Positions 14,601 to 25,657 of a DNA stretch of 64,000 nucleotides are shown piece after piece; within the stretch, counting starts at the first letter, position 1, and every line of letters begins with the position of its first letter. Source of the DNA: Seriola aureovittata. Taxonomy: Eukaryota > Chordata > Actinopteri > Carangiformes > Carangidae. The stretch lies in the NCBI RefSeq assembly GCF_021018895.1, contig NC_079376.1, positions 10,469,001 through 10,533,000 on the forward strand, written 5' to 3'. Below the pieces are notes generated by a model. The model was not told the DNA's origin. It searched no databases and saw nothing but the letters and a program-made list of their open reading frames with translations. The position numbers and the translations under genes are program-made.

Positions 14601-16240
14601 TGTTATAGTATAATAAGGCATAAAATGTCATAAAAAGGTCATAGTATAGTTTAGGAAAAAAAGTCATAAAAAGTCATAGTATAATAAGGTAAAAAAAAGT
14701 AATGAAGGCTTAAAAAGTAATAAAAATGTCATAGTATAGTAAGGCATAGAAAGTTGTAGTATAGCAAGGCATAAAAAGTCATAAAAATGTCATAGTATAA
14801 TAAGGCAAAAAAAAGTAATGAAAATGTCATAGTATAGTAAGGCTTAAAAAGTCATAAAAATGTCATAGTATATTAAGGCATAGAAATTTGTAGTATAGTG
14901 AGGCAAAAAAAAGTAATGAAAATGTCATAGTATATTAAGGCATAGAAAGTCATAGTATAGTAAGGCATAAAAAGTCATAAAAATGTCATAGTATAATAAG
15001 GTAAAAAAAAGTAATGAAAATATCATAGTATAATAAGGCATTAATAGTCATTTAAATGTCATAATATAATAAGGCATAAAAAGTTATAAAAACGTCATAG
15101 TACAATAAGGTACAAAAAGTCATAAAAATTTCATCGTGTTGTATTATATAAAACTGTCATAGTTTAGTAAGGCTTAAAAAGTCATAAAAATGTCATAGTA
15201 TATTAAGGCATAGAAAGTCATAGTATAGTAAAGCATAAAAAGTCATAAAAACGTCATAGTATAGTTAGGCATAAAAAGTCACAAAAATGTCATAGATTAA
15301 TAAGGCATAGAAATTCATAGTATAGTAAGGCAAAAAAAAGTCATGAAAATGTCATAGTATAATAAGGCATAAAAAGTTATAGTAAAGTAAGGCAAAAAAG
15401 TCACGAAAACGCCACAATATAGTAAGGCATTAAAAGTCATAAAAACGTGATAGTATAATAAGGCATAAAAAGTAATAAAAATGTCATAGTATATTAAGGC
15501 TTAAAAAGTAATAAAAAAGTGATAGTATAATACGGCATAAAAAGTCTTAAAAACATCATAGTATAGTAAGGCATTAAAAATCATAAAAACATCATAGTAC
15601 AAAAAGGCATAAAAAGTAATAAAAATGTCATAGTATAATAAGGCATAAAATTCATATTATAGAAAGGTAAAAAAAAGTCATGAACATGTCATAGTACAAT
15701 AAGGCAAAAAAAGTCATAAAAAGTCATAAAAAATCATAGTATAGAAAGGCAAAAAAAAAGTCAGGAAAACATCAAAGTATAGTCAGGCATAAAAGTCATA
15801 AAAATATGATAGTATAATAAGGCATAAAACATCATAAAAACGTCACAGTACAATAAGCCATTAAACGTAATAAATATGTCATACTAGTAAGACATAAAAA
15901 GTTATAAAAACGTCATAGTATAATAAGGCATAAATAGTCATAAAAATGTCATAGTAAAGTAAGGGAAAAATTTAAAAGGCATAGTATAATAAGGCAAAAA
16001 AAGTCATGAAAACATCACAGCATAGTCAGGCATAAATAGTCATAAAAACGTCATAATATTATTATAAGATACAAAAAGTCATCGTATACTAAGGTGAAAA
16101 AAATAAAAAAAACCTCATTGTATAGCAAAGTCATGAAAATGTCATAGTATAAGAAGGCATAAAATGTCACAAAAAGGTCATAGTATAGTTTAGCAAAAAA
16201 ATTCATAAAAAGTCATAGTATAGTAAGGTAAAAAAAAGTA
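11636..16240. repeat. second higher-order repeat family, ~614-bp period
   Basis: The marker GGTAAAAAAAAGTAATGAAGG recurs (A-run length varying slightly) near 11636, 12846, 13461, 14075, 14688 and 16229. Successive gaps between 12846 and 14688 are 615, 614 and 613 bp, and 11636 to 12846 is about twice that. The flanking order of subrepeats is also conserved between these copies. This domain uses different variants from the 4.1-10.9 kb domain, so it expanded separately. Confidence 0.8.
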
Positions 16241-17402
16241 ATGAAGGCTTAAAAAGTCATAAAAATGTCATAGTATAGTAAGGCATAGAAAGTTGTAGTA
16301 TAGTAAGGCAGAAAAAATCATAAAAACCTCATAGTATAATAAGGCAAAAAAAGTAATGAAAATGTCATAGTATAGTAAGGCATTAATAGTCATAAAAATA
16401 TCATAGTATAATAAGGCATAAAAAGTTATAAAAACGTCATAGTACAATAAGGAACAAAAAGTCATAAAAATGTCATTGTGTTGTATTATATAAAAATGTC
16501 ATAGTTTAGTAAGGCATAAAAAGTCATAAAAACATCTTAGTATAGTAATGCATAAAAAGTCATAAAAACTTCATAGTATAGTAAGACTTAAAAAGTCATA
16601 AAAATGTCATAGTATATTAAGGCATAGAAAGTCATAAAAACGTCATAGTATAATAAGGCAAAAAAAAGTAATGAAAATGTCATAGTATAATAAGGTATAA
16701 AAAGTTATAAAAACGTCATAGTACAATAAGGAACAAAAAGTCATAGAAAATGTCATCGTATTGTATTATATAAAAATATCATAGTTTAGTAAGGCATAAA
16801 AAATCATAAAAATGTCATAGTATAATTAGGCAAAAAAAAGTAATGAAAATGTCATAGTATAATAAGGCATAAAAAGTTATAAAAACGTCATAGTACAATA
16901 AGGAACAAAAAGTCATAAAAATGTCATCGTATTGTATTATATAAAAATGTCATAGTTTAGTAAGGCATAAAAAGTGATAAAAACGTCATAGTATAGTAAG
17001 GCATAAAAAGTCATAAAAATGTCATAGTATATTAAGACATAGAAAGTCATAGTATAGTAAGGCACAAAAAGTTATACAAACATCATAGTTTAGTAAGACA
17101 TAAAAAATCATAAAAACATCAGAGTATACTAAGGCATAAAAAGTCATGAAAACATCATAGTTTTTAAGGGCATAAAACCATCATAGTATAGTAATGCATA
17201 AAAACGTCTTAGTATAGTTAGGCATAAAAAGTGATAGTATTGTAAGTCATAAAAACATCATAGTATAGTAAGGCATTAAAAGTCATAATATAGTAAGACA
17301 TAAAAAAGTCACAGTAATGTAATGCATCAAAACGTTTTTTTCACGATATAAAAGGTCATAGTATAGTAATGTATAAAAGATGTCATAGTATTCATAGTCA
17401 TA

Positions 17403-17800
17403 TTTTCATATGATTTTTCAACAGAAATAAAACTCATACTTTGATCCACCGTTTTATGTTTACTCCAACTAGCAACCTGACTGCTAGCCTACAGAAAACA
17501 GAAGCCAGGGTTAGCTCGCTAGTTAACGCTAGCTAACATAATTATATAACATCAGTTGACATTTTCCTGATGATGTTAGGTACCATTGTGATATTCTCAC
17601 ATGACGTGAGTCTTCAGATCACCTCCACCCTTCCAATCAATCAAATGCTAGCCTGCCTAAATTGTAGCCTCTTGGAAGGCACATTCGAATGATCTGATAT
17701 GACATTTTCTAACATAATGAGTTCACTTAAATATTGGTAGGGACAACTCTGTCCTCCCAAAATATTGGTAGAGACATGTCCCCACCGTCCATTTGCAAAT
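17403..17800. other. possible degenerate transposon sequence
   Basis: This follows the satellite directly. It contains nested GCTAGC/GTTAAC-type palindromic words (about 17513-17537) and two copies of AAATATTGGTAG 30 bp apart (near 17729 and 17759), followed by a near-palindromic GGACA/TGTCC region. Such features are common in non-autonomous DNA elements, but I see no terminal inverted repeats or target-site duplication. A TE relic is a guess. Confidence 0.2.
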
Positions 17801-18257
17801 CTATGCCTTTGGATGCATGGACCACAGGCTTTGATTGGTGCTGAGAGCCAAGCTCAAATCAGGGACATAATCAGAGCCACTAATCCAGCTGATAACAGTG
17901 TGTCTGGCCCTGCACACTGTGTCGGCCCCAAGCTCATTCAGAAGTACCCTTGCTTTTGTCAAAACAAGCCCTATGATCATTTATCACACCACAATAAATC
18001 CTGGCTTGAAATCCTAAGGCACAGTTGAGCTGACTCCTCCATTATGTACAGACTCAGCTTAATTTTGGAAATCTTTGAAGGAGCAGATGTGATTAGTTAT
18101 TTTATTGAATTGTTGCCACTGGCAACATAATATTTTTGTGCTGGGAAATTGTGAAGGGCAGGGATGGAAGCAGCCGTTTAGGCGGAGAAGTCAAGAAGGG
18201 AAGACGCAGGGAGGGAGAAGAGAGGAAGAGGTTGACTTGACTTAACTACTTAACTTC

Positions 18258-18259
<2 letters not shown>

Positions 18260-18301
<42 letters not shown>

Positions 18302-18323
18302 TGTGTGAGTGTGTGTGTGTGTG
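18260..18323. repeat. (TG)n microsatellite
   Basis: Uninterrupted GT dinucleotides to about 18299, then interrupted GAGTGTGTG units. Confidence 0.95.
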
Positions 18324-19386
18324 ATGCTTTACGAGTATTTTGTTGGGCCTTCCCTGTGCTGAGCAATTAACTGTTTGGCTGAAAGCATGGTGCCAGCTCC
18401 AGTGCTCGTCAGCTAGAGCAATGTGGGCCATTTATCACTTTTACAACTCATTTTCACTCCAAAACACTCCACTCTGGGGCTGGATGCAACCTCGCTGCTG
18501 CCATGTCCTTGAGTTCTTGGTGACAGGTAAATATACACTTCCATCCAAACACATGTCCCACATCGTCTTTATTTGACTTATGGGAGGTCAGTCTGCAAGG
18601 GATCGATGTTGCAGTTCATTTTTAGAGGCCTGATGATGTCATGTCGCAGTGTACTGTGGGTTATGGGTCCATGAACCTGTTGCTGCACGAAAGCAACAAT
18701 CACCACAACTGTCTCAATGACGAGTGGAGGAGGCAGCACGTGTGCTGGTGTGATTTTTTACATACACTTTGAGGAAAACTTGAATGAACCGAATCTTGCG
18801 CACACTCTCTACTGTAACTTCAGCACATCGCTCCTCTGACAACATCCCAGTCCCGCAGGGATCATCATCAGGTCACACAAGAGAGAAGAATGAATGGAGC
18901 GATGTGATGTTGTCATTCAAATGCAATGGATCACTTGAACTCCATTGCCCTGTTGTAATGACCCTGTGTAAGAACCTGTAATGTGGTTTTCCCATTGGGT
19001 TTGAGAGAAACCCTATGCCGGGCCATTCAGGTGCGCAATAAAGTGCTTTTCACTTTCTGAGGACTTCCTGTCTCCAGTGGCGTTCTCCATTAACTCCTCA
19101 CAGGCAGACAAGAGCCTTTCTATTGGCCCAGACGCTCTTTATCGCAGCAGTTATTCCCCCCAGGTACGGCGCTACCTGGCCCACAGATAAGATAGGAAGC
19201 CAGCTGCCTGTCATTATTGGCAGATGAAGGCTATCTGAATATTGACAACAGTTTACACTCCTTGTTGAGAAACAAAGTTGGACTTGTGAGACAGTCACAC
19301 ACAGGGCTCTTATTGTTTAGAGGAGATATGAAAAGCCAGGTTCCCTGTGGTCACACACCCGAATAGCCTTATGTCACAGCTTGCAC

Positions 19387-19414
19387 CCTCCTCCTCCTCC
19401 TCCTCCTCCTCCTT
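19387..19414. repeat. (CCT)n microsatellite
   Basis: About nine CCT/CTC trinucleotide repeats. Confidence 0.9.
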
Positions 19415-20402
19415 CCCCTGATCCTCTTCAGTTGGCTACTATTTATTCCCACCAGCTGTAGTGATGTGCTAAAAAAGTTCTTGACACCAGCTATTGCTTT
19501 TCATCACTGTAGCTTCCGACTGCTAACAGGGATCATGCTATGCTCTTCCTGACTCTCATATGCTGTGTGCTGCCTGGCGTAAAAATACTCACATGTAAAA
19601 GCAGCACACATCAAAGTTTTCACAAATATATCATAAGAGGTTTGTATGCTTCCTATAACATCATCAGCTGTGGAATTATTGGACATAAAACACACAACAA
19701 TGCAAATGTAAAATGGACAGATTTCTCTTGAAATAACGGCCTGGATATTCTACAGTCTGTGGTAGAGTTTGTTTTGTCTCTTCCAGGTTTCAGTCGTTAC
19801 TCATCTTGAACGTTTCATCGACACGTATTTTTTCCTTCTGACGTCACCAGGTTGTGTCTGCAAAAGGACACAATATCGATCTCTGCCAAGAAAAAAAACG
19901 GATTTAAAAAAATAATTATCGATGATTATCCTTAAAAATAAAAATAAAAATAAAATAGAAGGCGCTTTCTGCTCTCGGGTCAATACGTGTAAATTGATAA
20001 TTCCCGAAGTTGCTTTGTGTAATGGAGATTATCACAACTTGTCACCCGGAGTTAAAACTGTCGAAAATATTGACCAAGTCGTTTCCACTTTTAGACAAAT
20101 AGAGGACAGTCATTTTCTGGTTTCTTTTTTTCTTTAAAAAAAAAAAATCGATTTCAAGATGTCAACAGCCTTTTTGTTTGAGCTTGAATGGCAATAAAAA
20201 CGCGCTGAATTATTTTTTTTAACAAGAAATGAAATTCTTGCCATTCGTTTTTCATTGATATAGAATTATAATAATATAGCACGTAATAAAATTTGGATGA
20301 TAAATCCAATAACAATAATAACAACATAATACAGTAATAACAAATATAATAAATATCAATGATGCGAAAATATATTATTAAACATTATAATAACAATAAT
20401 AA

Positions 20403-20404
<2 letters not shown>

Positions 20405-20440
<36 letters not shown>

Positions 20441-20441
20441 T
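20405..20441. repeat. (ATT)n microsatellite
   Basis: About twelve ATT units within an AT-rich stretch (about 20210-20520). Confidence 0.95.
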
Positions 20442-20838
20442 AAAGCAGTGGTAACTGATTGTTGTTGTTTGTTTTATTGAATTATTAGTCTATTATTGTT
20501 ATTCTAATCGTTATTAAAGCAGTCTTGTCTATAATGAGGTGGACCACCTCTGTGTCTCCTTGTTATTTCCTTCAGAGGAAACGTTAGTCTGTAACTCCAT
20601 CCTGGTGACACCAGTCTCCATCTCCTCGTCCTCCCTCCCCTTTTTTTCTGTATAGACCTCTATGCCATTACAGTGTTTTGAAAAATAAGGAGAGGTTTTA
20701 ACTGCCATCCGAGACGATAATGGTTACCGATTCTGTACTTTCAGTCATAATCTTCAAGTGGGCCGTGATTAATGATGTTAGCCGCCCGGGTCCTTCAGGC
20801 CCCTGGTTGGATGATTTCAGCCCTGCTGCCCTGTTCCT

Positions 20839-20842
<4 letters not shown>

Positions 20843-20917
<75 letters not shown>
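20843..20917. repeat. (CT)n microsatellite
   Basis: About 75 bp of pure CT dinucleotide. The long serine/leucine or arginine/glutamate open frames across it are artefacts. Confidence 0.97.
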
Positions 20918-20922
<5 letters not shown>

Positions 20923-21488
20923 AACATACACTCGGTCGTGCACAGCCCTTGCAGAGATGTTGTGGTCGCATATTATGAATTGCTCATTTCTCTCTCCCTG
21001 TCATACACACACACACTCAGGAAGGGGAGCCGGGCAACAAGTCCCCTGGTGCAAAGCATAATATTGACCCTACAATCCATCTTTATTGATTTTACTATCA
21101 ACGTCGTCGCCTAATACATGCATAAGGAGCTTTCTACCTGTGAGTAAATATGAGATGAGAGTCTTTGGAGGTCACATTTACTGCAGCAGGTCAGGGTCTT
21201 ATCATCTTAGAGGATGAAATATTGGAGCGCTTTTAGCCTGAGTTTTTGGGTTAAAAAGACGGAGTAGAGGATATGATCGCAGAGCTGATGAGTTCTCTCT
21301 ATATTTAAAGCAGGAATGTGAATGAAAGCTTCTCCGGAGCTGGTGTCACAACAGAGAGATACACAGGCCGCTTCTTCTTCTTCTCTTTCTATAAACACAA
21401 TTACTTTGGCCTCCAGAAGGGGTCGCCATCCTGTAATAACAGTGCGCCCAAGGGTGTGGTGGGGAGGGGGCTGCAGCTCTCCCACTCT

Positions 21489-21522
21489 TTCTCTCTCTCT
21501 CTATCTCTCTCTCTCTCTCTCG
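21489..21522. repeat. (CT)n microsatellite
   Basis: CT dinucleotides with one TATC interruption. Confidence 0.9.
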
Positions 21523-21642
21523 CTCCCCCCAGAGCCATCGAACATCTATAGTATATCGGAGTTATTAATTAATTGAGTTGAAACGCGCCTATAGAAACAC
21601 GCACATTGATCAATAACCTGGAGAAATTTTACATTTTAGAAA

Positions 21643-21711
21643 ACACACACACACTCTCTCTCTCCTTGTCTCTCCCTCCCTCCCTCTCTCTGTCTCTCTC
21701 TCTCTCTCTCA
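21643..21711. repeat. CA/CT compound microsatellite
   Basis: A short ACAC run followed by CT and CCCT units. Confidence 0.9.
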
Positions 21712-21829
21712 GTCCTCCTCTGTTATTTACAGTTCTTGTGAAATGTCTCACTTTGCTGCCCTCGGCTACCCGCAAGATATTTCTAACCTTTTTTTAAGCT
21801 CTCAAAAATAACCGAAAGGAAATTAAGAA

Positions 21830-22290
21830 TTAAAAAAAAATCAACTTAGGACAGCAGCTCATAAATTAAGACAATCGATGTTTTTGTCCGCTCACTGTGA
21901 AGACTTCCGTCTCATAATGGAATAATGCCAGATTTATTTATTTGAGAATCTTATGGCTTCTCAGGCCATAAACCGTGATTATTTCACTAGAAAAAAAAAC
22001 CGGTCAAATGTTGACAACCTTGGGGCCATTGTAACACAGCGCTACGGAGGGCCTCGGGCTTCCCTAATTAAATCTTAACTGATTGAAATAAAGGTTTCAG
22101 TACCTCAAGGCTCGACTAAGCTCCGGCTATTTCCCTTTTTATTGCGCTTTATTTATTCTGCACTCACATGCCCCCGTTTTCTGCCTCCCCAGCAGCTTCA
22201 CGACTGGACACTGCAATTTTCACTTTCTGCTAATTCCCAAACCCCTGTAGCTATGTTATTTCACTAATTATAATTTTTACATCATTAAGA
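21830..22290. promoter_or_regulatory. candidate conserved non-coding element A
   Basis: Complex AT-rich sequence free of simple repeats, dense in homeodomain-type words (ATTAA, TTAATTA, TTTATT, TAATTA). It lies between two microsatellites, 6 kb 3' of the meis2 stop. Its texture resembles vertebrate developmental enhancers. No alignment was possible, so conservation is inferred only. Confidence 0.3.
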
Positions 22291-22310
22291 TTTATTTTGG
22301 TGGGGGATGA

Positions 22311-22390
<80 letters not shown>
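22311..22390. repeat. (TG)n(GA)n compound microsatellite
   Basis: GT dinucleotides switching to GA dinucleotides near 22358. Confidence 0.95.
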
Positions 22391-22391
<1 letters not shown>

Positions 22392-22409
22392 TGGAGCAGG
22401 AGGAGGGGA

Positions 22410-22419
22410 CTGTCACTCA
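22410..22419 (-). promoter_or_regulatory. PBX-MEIS-like motif
   Basis: CTGTCACTCA on the plus strand reads TGAGTGACAG on the minus strand, a one-base variant of the PBX-MEIS decamer TGATTGACAG. Chance occurrence is possible. Confidence 0.25.
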
Positions 22420-22629
22420 TTTTTAAGAAGACAAGCACCGCTGAAGTGTGAAAACAAATCGCCTCCAATTCAAATATAATCGCAGAAAGTCCTGAATATC
22501 ATTCAGATTTGTTTTGTTTTTTAATATACATATTTCTACTGAAAGCACACTCTAAAGTGTAAACTAACAATGCACATTTTTCAAGATTATTTTTTTTAAG
22601 TCATATTTTAAGAATAAAAATAAACAATA

Positions 22630-22985
22630 TAAATTCGTTGAAGTTAAAGTCTATTTATGCATATTTAGATAATTTTCCAAAATGTCGAGGCTTTATTTCT
22701 AAGATGAAACCCATAATTTCCCATTTATCAAAATGCCATCGAATAAATAAGCGCCAGTGTGCGTGTGTGAAAGGGCAGTGAAGAGCCATCGGTGGGACCG
22801 TCTGTGGGCGCGCTTCTTGCTCCATTGTCTGAGGAAATCCTATCATAAATGATAAATAGATAATGGAGCTGTCTCCTGCAGACACGTTCATCAGCGGTAA
22901 ATGGGAGCTGGCGCGGAGCACCACAGAGAATTAAGGCGAAAGAGTTTGCAACATTCCTGCAGGGGATAAGTTGTTGACAATTAAA
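22630..22985. promoter_or_regulatory. candidate conserved non-coding element B
   Basis: About 350 bp of non-repetitive sequence with TTTATGCATATTTAGATAA-like AT-rich words, GATAAATAGATAATGG and ATTAAGG, and a more GC-rich centre (about 22750-22820). It ends directly before a CA/GA microsatellite. The enhancer-like texture is an impression; no alignment could be made. Confidence 0.3.
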
Positions 22986-22987
22986 GA

Positions 22988-23052
22988 ACACACACACACA
23001 CACACACACAGACGGAGAGAGAGAGCGAGAGCGAGAGAGAGGCGGAGAGAGG
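22988..23052. repeat. (CA)n and (GA)n compound microsatellite
   Basis: About ten CA units followed by interrupted GA units. Confidence 0.9.
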
Positions 23053-23689
23053 GAGGTCAGTAATCCATTTGCTGGCCGTCTTTGTGGACTATTTTGTTTA
23101 TTTCGGTGACGTTATTTTTGCTACTTGACCAACAACACGAGTCTTTTTTTGTTTACTCTTAATTTGAAATCTTTCTCTTAAAGGCCGAGCTGGTGTTTGG
23201 ACATCAGGTGTTGCTGCCATTTGAACATGGTTTTTGCCATGAAGATATAGATGTAGACAAATACAAATATCTGAAAGTGGTTGCCAGCCTTTAGTCCCTC
23301 TGAGACTTCCTGTTTAACTTTTGATTATTATGAAAAAGATCACACAAGACAAGAGTCTGTGTGACTTGATGTACTTTAAATCTGGGTGGAAAGCTGTAGT
23401 CTTTCTAACCCAAGAGGGTGATGAACTATTTCCTCATGCGATAAAAAAAAGTGTATTTGTAGATGGAGAAATGCTTCACTTCAAACAACAAACAGCACAA
23501 GAGAAAGAGTAAAGGAAAAAACTGCACAATTCTGGAAAAAAAGCGTTAAAGAGTGAAAATTACAACATGAAATCTGCGACCAGATGAAGTTTTGCCTCTC
23601 ACTCGATTATCTTTGAGGAGTTTGGTTTGCGCAGATCAGCCCTGGCTTTTATGTAAAAAGAAAAAAAAGCAGCCAGAAAGCCTTTTCGG

Positions 23690-23860
23690 TGGTGCTATAA
23701 TAAACCATTTTCCCTGGGCTTTATTGATCAGTCACTCTGAGCTAATGTAATTATCCTCATCAATAGGGGGACTGCAGGGAGAATCATTATGCGGTTGACA
23801 TTGATAAATGATCAGCCAAATGCGGCCCTTTTCTCCCAGGGACCCCCGCCTCTGACCCGC
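23690..23860. promoter_or_regulatory. candidate conserved non-coding element C
   Basis: A compact block with TTATTGATCA, GTAATTATCC, CATCAAT, and TTGACATTGATAAATGATCA. These are mixed homeodomain, PBX-like (TGAT) and GATA-like (TTATC) words in sequence free of simple repeats. Confidence 0.3.
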
Positions 23861-24286
23861 TCACATAGGCCTACATAACGTAGTCATAGAAACACCTTAT
23901 GGCAAGAGGAGAGAAAACTGCTGAAATGTTTAAAAAAAAAAAGGAGGGCAGCACACACACATACACACAATCACTCTCTCTCACACACACAGACACACAC
24001 AGGCCTAAATACACAAAACCTAAAAACTGTCCCCCAGAGCAAGCCATTTTGGGGAGAGCCAGCTGCAAAGCGAAGGACACTCAGCCCCTGCGTGTCCATT
24101 TTTATGACCACTATCCAAATCAGCAATGAAGCAAAAACAAAGAGCGAACTAAACTTTTTTTTTTTTTTAAACCGTCTTTCCTCCCTCGCTGCCTGCAGAT
24201 GCACTCGTGAATCTAAAAATACATATTTGCAGACAGTCCTCTCTCTCAGCCAATAACATAAGCATTATTAACATGTTGCCTCTGTG

Positions 24287-24301
24287 GCGCGCACGCGCGC
24301 G

Positions 24302-24340
<39 letters not shown>
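24287..24340. repeat. alternating CG/CA purine-pyrimidine tract
   Basis: GCGCGCACGCGCGCGCG followed by about 18 AC units: a long alternating purine-pyrimidine tract, the sequence class that can adopt Z-DNA. Confidence 0.9.
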
Positions 24341-24343
<3 letters not shown>

Positions 24344-24643
24344 AGTGAGTGTTTCTAGCGGGGTGAACGATGTGTGTGTATGTGTGTGGACTTTTAATAT
24401 TGTTGCACGGGCGAAGTGGAGTCTCTCTTCCAGAGGAGCGGGCTGCATTGTGCAGCAGTGCAGAGGGAATATATTCCTTATTTTATTCGTGCAGCAGCAG
24501 CCCGGACTGGCTTTGACAGGGAGGAGATGAAGGGGAGGAGTTGTTTAGCTCGGCTGGATCATCCATCATCCCTGTCACACCAAATCGGCAAAAGGAAAGC
24601 AGCAGAGGCAATCTACCTTCTGTCTCATCGGGGAAGAGGGAGA

Positions 24644-24666
24644 GGGGGGGGGGGGGGGGGGGGGGG
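24644..24666 (+). repeat. poly-G run (G23)
   Basis: An uninterrupted run of about 23 G, followed by further G-blocks to about 24681. It is a potential G-quadruplex on the plus strand, and its length is likely unstable in sequencing. Confidence 0.95.
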
Positions 24667-25612
24667 AGGAGCGGGGGAGGGGAAAAGAAAAGAAAAAAAA
24701 ACTATTAATATTAAAATCCTCTCCATCCACAGTAATCCTCACGTTTTCTCTCTTTTTCATCTGATAATCTCCGCACAAAACGGAGGGCTTCTTCCTTCCG
24801 TTTCATCCACAGAATAATGGAGCACCAGAAAAACAACAAGGACTTTTAGGTTTTAAATAGTTAAGAGAAGAAGAGGCATCATTAACTAGACTCCAGTGTA
24901 AAACCAATAAAAATATACATTTTTTTCTATCTGTTATGGTCCATACCACCCCCCTGTGTATAAGCAATAAAATGTTACACAAAGATGATCTGTGCAGGTA
25001 TTATGTCCGGAATTTCAATAAAACAACCTGCGTAACATTCAAAGCAAATAACCGAGGAAGAAATAGTGTTGCAGGCTGACCATCAGAAGGATAAAAATTA
25101 CCTATTTTGAATAAACATAAAATAAACTGTTTATATTAGTTTTACATTTGGAAAATTGCTTTCTATGCCGGGAAATTGTACCAGAAATATTTGTTGTGTA
25201 AACGTGATTCAAATCACAAATAGAAATCAAAGTCATTGTGATTTCCATCACTTTCTGCTTTTTGTTTTTTTTTTTAAAACAAAAACGTGCAAAAGCCAAC
25301 CGTTAAATAAATGAATCAACAGGCCACAGCTGTACAAAGAACTCTGTGTTTGCAGAAAAATAAATTCTAATAATTAATATTTTACGATAGTTTTGAATAA
25401 AAGTTAATAAATAGAAAATAAAGGATCACGTCATATTTAGGCCAAAGTTAGAATAAACAAAATTACAAACAAAAAAAGCCACATAAGAATATTAAGAATA
25501 CACATCTTATATTATAGCCGAAAATCCTAGCCAGGCCAGTTTGTGGAAGTGCACTAAATACAAATAATAAAATGATTATGATTACTTTTATTATTATATG
25601 ATTATGCTTATG

Positions 25613-25613
<1 letters not shown>

Positions 25614-25647
<34 letters not shown>

Positions 25648-25657
25648 CATCATCATT
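25614..25657. repeat. (ATT)n(ATC)n microsatellite
   Basis: About eleven ATT units followed by ATC units. Confidence 0.95.

Larger units (their letters stand above)
1853..17402. repeat. 15.5-kb A-rich minisatellite/satellite array, ~36-bp unit
   Basis: Nearly uninterrupted tandem repeats of two modules: a longer one (GTCATAGTATAGTAAGGCAT followed by AAAAA) and a shorter one (GTCATAAAAAC). Together they give a basic period near 36 bp. Variants swap GTC for GTA, TAGTAAGG for TAATAAGG, CATAAAAA for CATAGAAA, and ACG for ATG. Because 36 is a multiple of three, the minus strand shows many open frames of about 60-104 codons repeating a 12-residue pattern (FYALLYYDVFMT and variants); these are repeat artefacts, not genes. 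The outer parts (about 1853-3900 and 15000-17402) are more diverged and the middle is more homogeneous. No transposon coding sequence is seen inside. Confidence 0.95.

Noticed and set aside
1853..17402. CRISPR array
   Set aside because: Repeats are adjacent variants with no unique spacers of fixed length, in a vertebrate context with no cas genes.
20698..20978. Open frames of repeated Ser-Leu and Arg-Glu
   Set aside because: Direct translation of the CT microsatellite at 20843-20917.
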